From: Dama dama
Taxonomy: Eukaryota > Chordata > Mammalia > Artiodactyla > Cervidae
Direction of reading: 5' to 3'
Length of the DNA stretch: 64,000 nt
Assembly: GCF_033118175.1 (NCBI RefSeq)
Contig: NC_083693.1
Location: 54,739,981-54,803,980 of the forward strand
In this document: positions 47,129 through 59,849 of the stretch, piece by piece
Numbering within the stretch: position 1 is the first letter of the stretch
Layout of the letters: each line of letters starts with the position of its first letter
Program-made: the position numbers and the translations under genes
The notes under the pieces: model-generated
The model's input: the letters and a program-made list of their open reading frames with translations, nothing else
Told to the model about the DNA's origin: nothing
Databases searched by the model: none

Positions 47129-47769
47129 GAGATAAGTACTGACCTAGATTAAAAGGGATAACTGGAAAAAAAAACAAGTACAACCAACATTACTTTACCA
47201 AATCAGGTGACAGCCATATTAGGAATATTTTTATGCTTTATAAAAAGTTCTTCAATACTTTTGTACTAGGCAAAATGAAGAATTGAACCCCTGTGGGAAA
47301 ATGCCTGCATGTGAAAAATGTTTCCCTAGTTGGTGCTTCCAGAATTACACTTTTGATTGCAGGCAAGCAATATGATGGTGGGGAAAAGTTTGTGATGCTC
47401 TAGTAAAAGACGCTCATTTTAAGTCACACGATGTGCTACTTTTATCTTATCGAAGTGGAAAGTCTGCTGACATATGTGAGTTACTGTTAAAAATTATTAT
47501 TGTTATTTCATGTCAAAAGTGAATGATCCTAGAAGAGTTAATTTAGTACTTACCCTAATTAACTTAGGTAAATTTAAAAATTACTATCTATGTAAGATTT
47601 AAATTTTAGGCTGATAACTTTCTTTCATAAACTTAAAATGTATTTAGACTATGAAAATTTCAACTTTGAGAAAGTTATACTTCTGAGATAAAAATTAAGT
47701 AATAACAGTTGTTAGAAATTCCTATTAGTGATAAATATTAAACATTCAGGTATAATGGCATATTCTTCA

Positions 47770-47985
47770 AGAAGAAGAATTTTGGTGTCAGACTTGGGTT
47801 CAGGGGTCTGCTTTGCTCTTTATTATGTGACTCTGGGCAATTTACTTGATCTTTTTAATTACATTTTAGTTTCTGAATTCAAAATAAAGATAACAATACT
47901 CAGTGACAAGGCTGATGTGAGGATCAAACTAGGAAACGGATGAAAGAGTTCAGCACAGTGACTTGGAAGGATAAACACTCTATCT
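47770..47985 (+). repeat. MIR SINE
   Basis: GTGTCAGACTTGGGTTCAGG, TTATGTGACTCTGGGCAATTTACTTG and GAGTTCAGCACAGTGACTTGG follow the sense MIR consensus over about 200 bases. It is one of the better-preserved MIRs in the window. Confidence 0.75.
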
Positions 47986-48045
47986 ATGTAGCTACCATCA
48001 TTGATAGGATTTTTCCTCCAGGATTTTAACCTATGAAATGGTTAC

Positions 48046-48210
48046 CTGATTGACAGGAATAATGTTTTTGACATTGAAGTAGAAGCCAAAATAAACCATA
48101 TTGAAAACTCCATGACGTCCCAAAGTTGCTGTAAATCCTTTGTTGAGGCCTCGGAGTCCCAAACCTTCCTTCTTAATGATGTGTCTTGCATAACTCACAG
48201 TGGATGGTTG
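48046..48210 (-). CDS. SLC25A21: SLC25A21 exon with helices 3-4 region
   Basis: This 165-base exon is exactly 55 codons: QPSTVSYARHIIKKEGLGLR through FNMVYFGFYFNVKNIIPVNQ, corresponding to about residues 147-201 of the 299-residue carrier. It covers the matrix helix of the second repeat (LNKGFTATLGRHG, the aromatic/Lys-Gly motif variant) and the fourth transmembrane helix. The acceptor CTCCTGCAG adjoins 48210 and the donor is GTAACC; both ends fall on codon boundaries. It joins the next exon (DPTLEF...) in frame. No stop or frameshift. Confidence 0.95.
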
Positions 48211-50026
48211 CTGCAGGAGAGAGGAGCAAAGCCAGAAAGGTCATCTTTGGGACCGTGAAACAGGGCAAATTACCATTTCAGCTTCCCTTCAAGCCCAGAA
48301 TTTTTAGGGACCTCCTCCTCCAAACATGAATTATCATGCCTAGATCCATGCTTTTTAAAATTAGGAAACCCCAAATGTAAATAAAATTGCATGCATGACA
48401 ACAGGACTTAAAAGGAAGATTGTTGGCAAAGAAAAAAATACCTTTGGTAGAATTAGTGAAACTAATGTCAGATAATGACTAGCATCATTTTCAACATGTC
48501 AATAGTTGCATCCAATTCTGGATCATCCACACTAATGGAGGGGATTAACCATGTAGATAAACTGGAAATCCATAACCATGCATAATCCAAAAGGAATGTA
48601 TATTTGGCTCCTGAATCCAGTATATTTACCTTCCTAATTATGTTTTTCTAAAGCAAATGTTACAATTAGTCTTGATTCCATTGCCTCAATAGTTTAAACT
48701 GGCGTTAGGTTAGAAATCAGTCATGGATAAATAGTAGTTGATTGTAGACTTCCTCAAGAAAGTGGGCAATCAGTGTGTGTAACACTTGCTGTGATAAATG
48801 ATAAATCAATGGTGTTGAGAGGACTGGGTTACTTTTAATTTACTTCTTTCTAGCCTTTGATTGATTACCCAAGGTTGAAATACCTTGACTGCTAGAATCC
48901 AATCTATGCTTCTTTTGGAAATTGCTAAAGAAATCACTGCAGTTTGCCCTGAGGTTTATAATTCATTACAATACAATTACACCACTTCACATAAGCTTTA
49001 AAATAAGTTTGAGTGACTGTTTCCTTTTTTGGAGGTACAGCACAAAGGATATCTCTCCCTCTTAAATTTTGAATACTGAATAGCAAATAAGGGGAAATGT
49101 TCAGTGTTTAATTTTTTTTTTCCCCCTACAAGGCAAGCACTGACATGACATTTGTTTGAAATTTCACTGGAGCAGGTTGCTGGAGTGGTCATGGCAGTCT
49201 GATGCACTTACTGACTAAAAGTGTTTTCTTACATGTGCAATTAAGGCTGTGTCAGCCAAACAGAACAGGACAAATTCAATCAAGGCTTTTCATCCAACTT
49301 GTATTTGTAGCTTAGGTAATTAACCTGATACATTTAAATGAGTTTGTTTATAGAGTAAAATCCTATAGCTTTTACTGGTAAATGTTTTAAAAACTCTAGC
49401 TACAATTTTACACTCAACTTCTTTTCATTTAAGAGGATTAATGACAATATATTAATCCTAAGAAAGCCCTTTTTTTGTGACGTGAAGGAGAAAAAAAAAA
49501 AAAAACCATAGGAACATATCTTAAAACAATAAAAGACATTTCATAGAGGAAAACCAAAAATCTCAGAAGGTAAAAATTCATTCTCTCTGCTACAAAATGA
49601 GATTTGGTTGTTGTTGTTGTTTGTGTTCTGGCACAGTAACTATCAACTTAAATTATTCATTTTGGTTTTCAAAGGAGACTTGAAGACAAGTTGAGCCACA
49701 GTTCATTTCTGTTGGAAAGACTCTGAAGGTGCTAAGAAGGCTTCTGGGCACTGTGTTTGTGCTCTGAGAAATGCAGCCTAGAGGGCTGAGGAAAGGAAAG
49801 AGGCAGTTCTCCTGGGGATGGGAGAAACAGGGCAGAAGTGAGGCTGCCTGGGTCCAGACTGGCCAACACCAGTTCTTCCTGCTTCTGGCCCAAGCTTTCT
49901 CTCCATCCTCACCCACTCTCAGTATCTGAGAGCAGGAGAGATGGAGAGTGTAGAGATCATCTAGATTCTTCAGCAACAGAGGAACCAATGGCTTTAATTG
50001 AAAGCACAGATTAACATGTTTTTTAA

Positions 50027-50690
50027 GATCATGGCATCCAGGCCCATCACTTCATGGCAAATAGATGGGGAAAAAGTGTAAGCAGTGACAGATTTTATTT
50101 TCTTGGGCTCCAGAATCACTGCAGATGGTTACAAAGCCATGAAATTAAAAGATGCTTGCTTGGAAGGAAAGTAATGACAAACCTAGATAGCATATTAAAA
50201 AGCAGAGACATCACTTTGCCAACAAAGGTCCATATAGTCAATGCTATGATTTTTCCAGTAGTCATGTATGGATATGAGAATTGGACCATAAAGAAGGCTG
50301 AGGGCCAAAGAATTGATGCCTTCAAATTGTGGTGCTGGAGAAGACTCTTGAGAGTCCCTTGGACTGGAAGGAGATCAAACCAGTAAATCCTAAAGGAAAT
50401 CAACCTTGAATATTCATTGGAAGGACTGATGCTGAAGCTGAAGCTCTAATAACTTTGGCTACCTGATGCACAAGAGCCGACTCATTGGAAAAGACCCTGA
50501 TGATGGGAAAGATTGAAGGCAAAAGGAGAAGAGGGTGGCAGAGGATGAGATGGTTAGATAGCATTACCACCTCAACGGACACCAATCTGGGCAAACTTTG
50601 GGAGACAGTGAAGGAAAGGAAGCCTGGTGTGCTGCAGTCCATGGAGTCAAAAAGAGTCAGACGCAACTTAGTGACTGAAAAACAACAAAG
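50027..50690 (+). mobile_element. BovB LINE 3' fragment, sense orientation
   Basis: It begins AAGATCATGGCATCCAGGCC inside the reverse transcriptase region and ends in the 3' tail with GTGACTGAAAAACAACAAAG. It is the only BovB in sense orientation here. Flanking ATGTTTTTTAA (near 50,017) and ATGTTTTTAA (50,691-50,700) look like target duplications. It has frameshifts and stops. Confidence 0.92.
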
Positions 50691-50761
50691 ATGTTTTTAA
50701 TCAGTTTAAACTCTAGTGTGCTAAACCATAAGAATTAAAAGAGAGGACTTTTATTAGGTCT

Positions 50762-50960
50762 TTTTTAAATGAACTTTTATTGGAGTAGAGTTGATTTACA
50801 ATATTGTGCTAGTTTCTGTTACACAGCAAAGTAAATCAACAATAAATATATCCACTCCTTTTTAGATTCTTTTCCCATTAGGTCATTACCGAGTACTGAG
50901 TGGAGTTCCCAGTGCTATACAGTAGGTTCTTATTATCTATTTTATAAACAGTAATGTCTA
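50762..50960 (-). repeat. L1 3' end, antisense
   Basis: TTTTATTGGAGTAGAGTTGATTTACAATATTGTG, TTCTGTTACACAGCAAAGTAAATC and GTGCTATACAGTAGGTTC are the antisense of a known L1 3' UTR. Confidence 0.9.
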
Positions 50961-51109
50961 TTATGTCAATCCAAATAACATTTACTGACCGCTAACTGCC
51001 TGATTCCCACCAATTTGGGTGTTAGGTGGACATGGGAAAATGTAACACATGGATTTTGAGTGAAATGCTTTGCTGAATTTGAACTCAGTTGTGAATAGTT
51101 AAGCAAATC

Positions 51110-51345
51110 AGTGGGTGGTACTGTAGTTAGAAAGAGGGGTCAGGGCCAGACAGTCCCAGCTTTGAGCCCCAGCAATACCATTTGCCAGGTTAAGTAGGTA
51201 TTTTATTCTCTGGTTTATTCTCACTTTACTCATCTGTAAAATAAGGATAATAATAGAATCATCCTCATAGGATTGTTGGGATGATAAATAAGTCAACGAA
51301 CTTTGCCCTGTATAAGCATTTACTATACATTAGCTGTTAATAATA
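51110..51345 (+). repeat. MIR SINE
   Basis: CTTTGAGCCCCAGCAATACC, TACTCATCTGTAAAATAAGGATAATAA and ATAGGATTGTTGGGATGATAAATAAG follow sense MIR closely. Confidence 0.8.
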
Positions 51346-51879
51346 ATGGCAATTATGATGATAATAATAAAACTAGTTATCATAGTAAAATAACAGGTAA
51401 TTCCTTTTGGTGGCTGAAGACAGTGACAATCAAAAGGTGGAGGCTGATGTGAGGGAGGGGAAGCTAGCTTCTTCCTGCTCATTCCTTCCGGCTGTTGTTT
51501 CCTTTGGCAGAGCCCTGAACCTTTGTGAGAAAGTCCTATAGAAACATATACAGAGTGCAAGATCATAGGACTGCTTCCTCTGAGACTGAACCATACCTAC
51601 TCCTGGGCTAGAGATCTCTTTTGAGGGATAGTTCCTCAACCCAGGAAGCAGAAGATCCTGTAAACTGGTCTCTTCCCTGCCACTTGGTAAACATCCTCAG
51701 TAAGAGCTGTCCCCTGGACAGGTCTATGGACAGTGGAAGCAAGGCCATCACACGGGAGCAGACTCTGAGAATGGAGAAGTGCACTGACTGGTCCTCCACC
51801 TCCCATAATGTACTTACACCCTAGCGGGCACATACATGCAGGTTACCACGTACTCGCAACACAAGAATTGCTCATTAGT

Positions 51880-52080
51880 GGCAGCCATTATCATAGATGC
51901 TTGATACTTTACATATATCATCTTACTTAACCCTTTCAACAAGTGTATGGGGTGGGTATTATCATTACCTCCACTTAACAGATGAGGAAATTAAGCTACT
52001 TGCTCAAGATCACAGAATAAGTGGAGGTTCCAGAGCTCAAACTGAAGCCCTGCAGACTCAAAGTTCGTGTTTTAATACTC
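51880..52080 (-). repeat. MIR SINE, antisense
   Basis: GATACTTTACATATATCATCTTACTTAACCC, GGTATTATCATTACCTCCACTTAACAGATGAGGAAATTAAG and AGATCACAGAATAAGTGGAGG match antisense MIR in order. Confidence 0.8.
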
Positions 52081-53164
52081 TGCATGGTTTTGTCATCTGA
52101 ACATATCCGGTTGCCCCTCTTAACAACCTGTAAGATGGGCAGCAGGTATATTCTCTATATTTTACAGGTGAGAAACCAAGGATTGAGTAATATTTTAAGG
52201 GGAAAGGACTGAAAAATGGCTTAAGCAGAATTCTACATCTCATCCAATGGTGCTGTCATCCTCGTTGACTCATTCTTGTTATACATAGGCTGTAAGGTTT
52301 TCAGAGTTTGCTAATCCAACTGATGCACGTAAGAGATAAAATACAAACATATATTTCTGGCAACTTGGGACCTGGAAATAAAGAAAAATTTAAACTCTAA
52401 TTCTCATAAGAATTAGAAGTGCCCTTTTTGCTTCATTCAGAGACATTGTATCACACATGTAAGCAAATATTTAATTAGAAAGGCAAAACCTGACTTCCAC
52501 TAGGATGCTTAAATAGGAAAATACAGAATCATTTTGACTAGATCTCTGTAAACACAAGGAATTTTACTAAACTTATTTGATTACTGGGCTTCCATTTCAA
52601 AACAAAATGGTGACTGATTAGCATCATCAGCCAAATGATTCCAATACTATCCAACCCAGCAGGTCACCCACCAATTCGGTTTCCTCCCAATATTTAGATT
52701 CACTACAATTTTCATATTTAGTTACCAGCTGTGGGCCAAATTGCATTCTAAGTTTCTTAGATATACTTTTCATTGACTGCACCAGACTGCAAGTGTGGAA
52801 GAATAAGTGAGTCAGAATGTAGCTAATATTACCATATCACACTGCTCTCCACATTGGTTTAGAAAAATCTTCAGTTCATCGGTTACCTGCCAGAAGTATT
52901 TCCATTTGAAGGAACTCAGAGACTAACTCTGATGTCAGCTATTGCCAGTTGCTAATTCTGGGAACTCCCTGTTCTTCCATGCATTCACTTATTTAACAAG
53001 CACCTATAGAGCCCTACAAGGTACCGTGCACTGTGTTAACTATCTAGTATGGCACTTTGCTCGTATTCTAGAAACAAAAATATTTTTATATTGCTTCTTA
53101 TTTGGAGAGATATACTGAAAAACATTATATCTATCCATGAGAATATTCTATAATGATTATGAAC

Positions 53165-55465
53165 TATGAAATAGAATTTCTGTAATTGGTGCAATACTAT
53201 GGAAAACAGTATGGAGTTTCCTCAAAACACTAGAAATAGAACTACCACATAACCCAGCAATTCTACTCCTGGGAATTTATCTGAAAAAATGAAAATAAAA
53301 AATTGAAAGATACATGCACTCCAATATTTATAGCAGCGCTATTTATAACAGTCAAGATATGGAAGCAACCTGTATCCATCAACAGACTAATAGTGGATAA
53401 ACAAGACATGGTATACACTGAGAAATCACCTCATACCTGTCAGAATGGCTAACATCAAATAGAACACAAACAGCAAACGCTGGAGAGGATGTGGGGAAAA
53501 AGGAACCCTCATAAACCGTTGGTGGGAATGTAAATTGGTGCTGTCAGTATGGAAAACAGTATGGATGTTTCTCAGAAAAGCTAAAAATTGAACTATCACA
53601 TGACCCAGAAATTCTACTCCTGGGTATATATCTGAGAAAAACAAAACACTAATTCGAATAGATACATGCACCCCTTGTACACAGCAGCATTACTTACAAT
53701 AGCTAAGGTACAGAAGCAACCTGTGTCTATCAACAAATGAATGCATAAACAAGATATGGCATACACACACACAAACAAAATGCAATGGAATACTACTCAG
53801 CCATGAGAAAGACTGAAAATTGCTATCACTTATATATGGAATCTAAAAAGTAAAAAAGTGAACTTAGAAAAAAAGAAACAGACTCAGGTACAGAGAACAA
53901 TCTAGTGGTTACCACTGGGGGAAGGGGAGGGGGGAGGGCAAGATAGAGGTAGGAGATTAAGAGGTATAAACTATTGTGTAAAAAGTAAATAAGCTACAAG
54001 GATATATTGTATAATACAAGGAATACAGTCAATATTTTATAATAACTATAAATGGAGTATAACCTTTAAAAATTGTGGATCACTATGTTGTATACTTGCA
54101 ATTTATCTTGTATATCAACTATCAGTTCAGTTCAGTTGAGTCGCTCAGTTGTGTCCGACTCTTTGCGACCCCATGAATCACAGCATGCCAGGCCTCCCTG
54201 TCGGTCACCAACTCCCGGAGATTACTCAAACCCATGTCCATCGAGTCAGTGATGCCATCCAGCCGTCTCATCCTCTGTCATCCCCTTCTCCTCCTGCCCC
54301 CAATCCCTCCCAGCATCAGGGTCTTTTCCAATGAGTCAACTCTTTGCATGAGGTGGCCAAAGTACTGGAGTTTCAGCTTCAGCATCAGTCCTTCCAATGA
54401 ACACCTAGGACTGATCTCCTTTAGGATGGACTGGTTGGATCTCCTTGCAGTCCAAGGGACTCTCAAGAGTCTTCTCCAACACCATAGTTCAAAAGCATCA
54501 ATTTTTTGGTGCTCAGCTTTCTTCACAGTCCAACTCTCACATCCACACATGACCACTGGAAAAACCATAGCCTTGACCAGATGGACCTTTGTTGGCAGAG
54601 TCAAGTCTATGCCTTTTAATATGCTATCTAGGTTGGTCATAACTTTCCTTCCAAGGAGTAAGCGTCTTTTAATTTCATGGCTGCAATCACCATCTGCAGT
54701 GATTTTGGAGCCCCCAAAAATAAAGTCTGACACTGTTTCCACTGTCTCCCCATCTATTTCCCATGAAGTGATGGGCCCAGATGCCATGATCTTAGTTTTC
54801 TGAATGATAACCTTTAAGCCAACTTTTTCACTCTCCTCTTTCACTTTCATCAAGAGGCTTTTTAGTTCATCTTCACTTTCTGCTGTAAGGGTGGATGTCA
54901 TCTGCATATCTGAGGTTATTGATATTTCTCCCGGCAATCTTGATTCCAGATTGTGCTTCTTCCAGCCAAGCATTTCTCATGATATACCTCAGTTTAAAAA
55001 AAGATGTGCTATACATACACAATGGAATATCACTCAGTCATAAAGCAGATTGAAATTCTGCCATTTGCAGCAATGTGGATGGATATAGAAATTATCGTGC
55101 TTAGTGAAATAAGTTAGACAGAGAAAGACAAAGTATGATATTACTTAAAAGTAGAATTTAAAAAATAATACAAATGAATGTATGTAACAAAACAGAAACA
55201 CACAGATACAGGAAACAAACCAATGGGTATCTATGGGGAGAGGGAAGGGGAAGGGGTAACATTAGGGGTATGGGATTAAGAGATACAAATTACTATGCAT
55301 AAAATACATAAGCAACAAGGATGTATTGTACAGCACAGGGAATTACAGTCATTATCTTGTAATAACGTTTCATGAAATATAAATTGTAAAAATACTAAAT
55401 CACTATGCTGCCCACCTGAAGCACAAATAATATTTGAAATCAATATGCTTCAATAAAAAATTCTT
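53165..55465 (+). mobile_element. L1 3' sequences with repeated segments, interrupted by BovB
   Basis: L1-derived DNA in sense orientation, split by a BovB at 54,122-54,990. Before it, one late-ORF2 segment (GGAAAACAGTATGGA...ACCCAGCAATTCTACTCCTGGG, 53,199-53,400) recurs at 53,549-53,760 (ACCCAGAAATTCTACTCCTGGG). Each side of the BovB ends in its own L1 3' UTR (53,790-54,121 and 54,991-55,465, the latter ending GCTTCAATAAAAAATTC). At least two L1 copies or an internal duplication are needed to explain this. No intact ORF. Confidence 0.85.
54122..54990 (-). mobile_element. BovB LINE 3' fragment with a long open frame
   Basis: An antisense, 5'-truncated BovB, 0.87 kb, from TCAGTTCAGTTCAGTTGAGTC to TTTCTCATGATATACCTCAG. 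On the - strand an open frame of 231 codons (54278-54973) covers the reverse transcriptase C-terminal region. Its length and low number of disruptions suggest a comparatively recent copy. The endonuclease and catalytic core are missing, so it is not functional. Confidence 0.94.
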
Positions 55466-55489
55466 TTAAAAATTAAAAGTCCTTGAAAG

Positions 55490-55694
55490 CATTAGTTGCT
55501 CAGTCACATCCAACTCTTCGCAATGCCATGGATGGAGGCCCACCAGGCTCCTTTGTCCTTGGGGATTCTCCAGGCAAGAAAAGTGTGGAGTGGGTAGCCA
55601 TTCCCTTCTCCAAGGGGTCTTCCCAACCCAGGGATCGAACCTGGGTCTCCTGCATTGCAGGCAGATTCTTTCATCTGAGCCACGAGGAAAGCCC
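55490..55694 (-). repeat. Bov-tA SINE with target duplication
   Basis: An antisense copy from CATTAGTTGCTCAGTCACATCC to CTGAGCCACGAGGAAAGCCC. Its flanks AAAAGTCCTTGAAAG (55475-55489) and AAAAGTTCTTAAAAG (55695-55709) are a 15-base imperfect duplication. Confidence 0.94.
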
Positions 55695-57179
55695 AAAAGT
55701 TCTTAAAAGGCTAAAGTAAAAGAGAAGATCTGGTGCTTAAACAATGCTCCCTGGCACCACTGATTCCTTCCTGAGAGCCCAGAATCATCAACATATCACT
55801 GAGATGACTTATGGCAGCCCAAGCTATTTTTCTTGGAGTTTTTCCATCAAGTACTGACCATAGCTGGCTCTGATTACCTTGTGAGATCATGGACAGAGGT
55901 TTCAGGCATTGTTCCTTGGGTAAATAGCTATCAGAGCATGGCCAGTAGGCACAGGCATGGGGTGTGGGTCAGAGAGAGATTTCCTCTCTCTCTAAAGTGA
56001 GAGAAGAGCGCTAGGCACACTGTGTCCAAAGACAGCATGCTCCACGTGCATCTTTTTACCTGCTTCCCACGGCAAGGGGAACTCGGGTGCATTTTAGAGC
56101 CAATGGGATAAGGATATTGCACTGGATTTCATCACATGACTAGAAAGCAAACCGGATGATATCTTTATACAAAGAAGTGAGTGTCCATATCTGGCCTTAA
56201 GAAAAATACTGCTTTGTTAAAAAGAGGAGATCCAGTTGCTACACTTAGGTAGGAAAAGTACCTTCGTTCCATTAGGAGATAGAAGATCACTGAAGCCTTT
56301 TGTTCCTCGAAGTCTTGAAGCATTTTCATAAATTAAAGAAAAAAAAACCCCTTCCTTTTATTTGAAAACAAAATGTAAAAGAAGAGGAATTGGGCTCAAA
56401 AATCCCACAGTTACACATCTCTTTTTGCTTAGGTATTACACTAATTCGTCACTGCAGTTTATTTTACTAGGGCATGATTATGGACAAAAAGACATCCAAA
56501 ATATAATTATATTCTTTCTAGAATTTACATTTGATGAGCAGGCCTATTTTTCAACAATCTGTGAGTGGAAAATAATTTGCTTTAAGCAAACTCTTCCAGA
56601 TGCTGAGCTACGTCAACACCAAGTTGCTGCCCAATAGCTGTCTGGAGGAACACGGGGCCTCCAGGTGACGAGATGTTGGCCCTGTGCTTTGCCCCAGCAT
56701 TGCTGGGAGGGCGGGAGGGAAGGAGACTGGGCTGTGGACACAGGCGTGACTGGCAACATGGAAGGACCCATTTGCTTTTCATGTTTCCCCAAACATTTGT
56801 GATTTCCCCTTAAGCTTCTTCATTACCCACATTTCTTTATCCCAATGAAAACAGTGTGGTTTCTTGAAGGAGACCTCTGTGTTAATGCTCAGTTCATTGG
56901 AGCTAATAACTGATTAGGCTTTATTTCCATTCCCTTTAGAGATAAAGTCACCAGCCTTACAGGGTAATGGGAGGATTTGATATCAGGTGTGTATGAGCAC
57001 TGGAAAAGGTGGAAGGACCCACAGAAGTTACCAGAGTGATTGGATTGGAGGGTGGTAGTGACAGAAATCATCAATTATTTTTTCTCGACATAGCTCTGTA
57101 TTACATAACTTGTGAGAAAAAGTTACTTTGGTAATTTATAAAAAATGTATAAATTTTAAAACTTAAATAAAGGAAAAAA

Positions 57180-57255
57180 CATGTGAGGCATCTTGCACAG
57201 TATCTGGCATCTAATGCATGTTCTGTAAATGGTAGCTATTATCATTACTTCAAAG
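57180..57255 (+). repeat. MIR 3' tail remnant
   Basis: CTTGCACAGTATCTGGCATCTAATGCATG followed by GTAAATGGTAGCTATTATCATTA matches the MIR terminal part. Confidence 0.55.
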
Positions 57256-57774
57256 TCTCAGTTCTGAAAGCAAAAACCTAGGGTTTCTGGCACAGCCAAA
57301 TGTAAGACTGAGATCTATTTTCTGTAAATGATAATAGAGAGGCAACTTGGCTGCTGCCTTAGGTATTGTTGAAAGATAACTATATGAAAGGATTCATATA
57401 CATAATTCACTTTTCTGCCCACAAGAATCATAGACTGGAAAGAAATAATTTAGGTACTGAACAGCTTCCAGGCAGGATTTCACAGAGTAATGCAGGAAAA
57501 ATTTGAACTTAACTCAATACATCATCATGAATGTTGACATGCCCTTGAAGCTGGCTTCTCACACTATCTGAAAACAGAGCCACACGTTCGCTCTCTATTT
57601 AACTCAACTCCTCTCTTTCCTGAAAGTGAGGATCACAAAGTATCATCCTATTCACTTTGCGTTGTGTCTACATAATACAACTAAGCTTAAGCATGTGTTC
57701 ATTGCCTACGGAGAAAATAATCACTAACCTTTGTGACACAGTACCTGACCTAATTGGGCTCTAATAGATAACTA

Positions 57775-57988
57775 GGCTTCCCTGGTGGCTCAGTGGTAAA
57801 GAATCTGCCTGCCAATGCAAGAAACATGGGTTCAGTCCCTGGGCTGGGAAGATGCCCTGGAGAAGGAAATGGCAGCTCACTCTAGTACTGTTGCCTGGGA
57901 AATTCCAAGGACAGAGGAGCCTGGTTGGCTATACAGTCCATGGGGTTTCAACAAGTCAGATATGCTTAGAGACTAAACCACAACAACA
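57775..57988 (+). repeat. Bov-tA SINE
   Basis: GGCTTCCCTGGTGGCTCAGTGG head, GGGTTCAGTCCCTGGGCTGG B-box region and an ACCACAACAACA end. The head is close to consensus, the Bov-A part more diverged. Confidence 0.94.
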
Positions 57989-59849
57989 GATTATTAAGTT
58001 CACAGGATACAGTGTATAGAGCTATATTTAATGGTGTTATCCCAAACCAGAATCAAGCCCTGAACTAATTTTTTTTTAAATCCCTATCTTTAGAATCTAT
58101 CATTGATGACACATTTGCTATCAGTTCATTGATCCTTAACTTTATCATAGAGCTTAGGTGGAAGACTATTCTCTTCTTGAGCTGAACATCTTCAAAGACT
58201 AAATAGAGGTGAAGCAGGCTTTTGCAATTTCCTAAAGGTTGAGTTTCACACTTGGGGTGAGAATGATTATGTTCATATGTAACATAGATAAAAATGACAG
58301 AGTAGAAGGAAAACCTGTGCCCCATCCACACATCAGAGGCAAATCCTATAGACCTCAAGGGACGGAAAACATAATCCGTTAGCCAAATAACAACTTTGAA
58401 GTAGATTTCAAAGTGAAGAGAAAAACTGGGAAACAATTCATACAAGATTTTGCTCCTGGGGAGAAATTCACATTTTCCAGGCTAGCAGAGAGCATGCCAG
58501 TCAAACACCACTTGGCTTAACAGAAGTGATAGGGGACTTCTTTTTATATGTGTACAGAAAACAAACAAACAAAAAATGATACACTAGTTAGGAGGGAGCA
58601 GGTCTTATAAGGACAATAAGCTATAAAGTCACAGTTTTGGCAAGACTGGGTGTACAAACCCTCTCCAATAGAGAAATACTCTGGCAAGTATAATCCTCAG
58701 CCAAAAAGACTACAAACCAGAACAACACTTTGCTTGGGTTTAGTTTGAAGGACGGGGGGAAATTTGGGTCTATCCCGATTTTATCTGAACATGTTTTTAC
58801 ACCCACTGAACCAAACCAGAGCATGACAAAGCTGTGATTACTTTGCTCCCCACAGAAGGTCAAGCATATTTAAATTAGAGACCGGTTTTCTTTATTCACT
58901 GTGAATTTTAAGATGCTGGCCAAGATTCTGGTATTGGAATTGAAAGAAGTGTGGCAGGGATTATAGTCTTTGACTGATATGGTGGTAATTTTAAAAGTGG
59001 AGGCAAGACAAGCACACCTATTGAAATACTTTATACAGAAGCTGGAAGGATATGAGGGAAATATCAGGAACCAAATTAACCACAATTTCCTTGAAATTTC
59101 TAGAATAGTTTAGGGCTAACCGGGAGGGAAGGCATATTTTATGGATAACATACCTCCGGCTGGCTAGAAAATCAGCCCTAGACCACAGAGAGGAGAATAC
59201 AGGGAGCTGAAGCCAGCAGGGTGCCTACAATTGCTCTGAGAACCCAGCACATGCAGTCTCTGCTCTCAGCCAATACTGTCCTTGGACCCCAGCAAGAGGG
59301 GCCCTTTTCCTGCACCCCATGCTTTAGGGGGCCCATTCTAGCCCTTTGCCAGCCATGTCCTCTCCACAAGGCCAAGTAGACATCTACCCACATGCCACAA
59401 GCTCCTTTTAGACCATGCTCTGTGCACCTGGGACCACGGCAGTCCTTTTGCTCCATCTTTATCACTCTACCATTGCCCGCAAGACTCTCACTGTAATAAT
59501 TAAGAGTAATATTGACTACTGTTACCCTAGGCTGTCTTCCACTGCAGACAACTTCTGGGAAAATTTTTATGTTTAAAGGACCATGTGGACTCGCGTTCCC
59601 TAGGCTGACAAATTAGGAAAATTCAGGATTCCTGTGTTGGAATCTATGGTGGTTAAAATATAAGGCAGGGAGGTAGAAGGGCTGAGCCGCAGATCTGAGG
59701 CCTGAGAAACTCATATTATTGGTGAAACGGCAGTTACCTTCCTGTGAAATAAGCCTCCCGGGAAACTGCTCTGCTTTTCGTAAAGGTGTTGTCAAGCCCT
59801 CTGGCAGTTCCACGTGCAGCTCATCCATTTAGTGTTTCCCCACAGCTGG

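Larger units (their letters stand above)
24264..48045 (-). other. SLC25A21: SLC25A21 intron of 23.8 kb, retroposon-rich
   Basis: This long intron holds most of the window's mobile elements, each listed separately: BovB copies at 33.4 and 36.9 kb, a fragmented L1 at 30.2-36.1 kb, many Bov-tA SINEs, L2 and MIR relics and a MER5-type DNA transposon. Stretches without recognisable repeats include about 24.3-26.3, 37.6-38.9, 39.2-40.5 and 41.1-42.7 kb. No exon or other gene is visible. Confidence 0.8.

Noticed and set aside
52860..52920. Possible further SLC25A21 exon with a GGTAACC donor on the - strand
   Set aside because: The translation does not match the carrier segment expected before residue 147 (no Px[DE]xx[KR] signature), so the donor-like sequence is taken as chance.
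54234..54803. 189-codon + strand open frame
   Set aside because: It is the antisense of the BovB reverse transcriptase frame on the - strand.
58065..58445. 126-codon - strand open frame
   Set aside because: No recognisable motif, no neighbouring exon signals and AT-rich composition; it is probably a chance frame.
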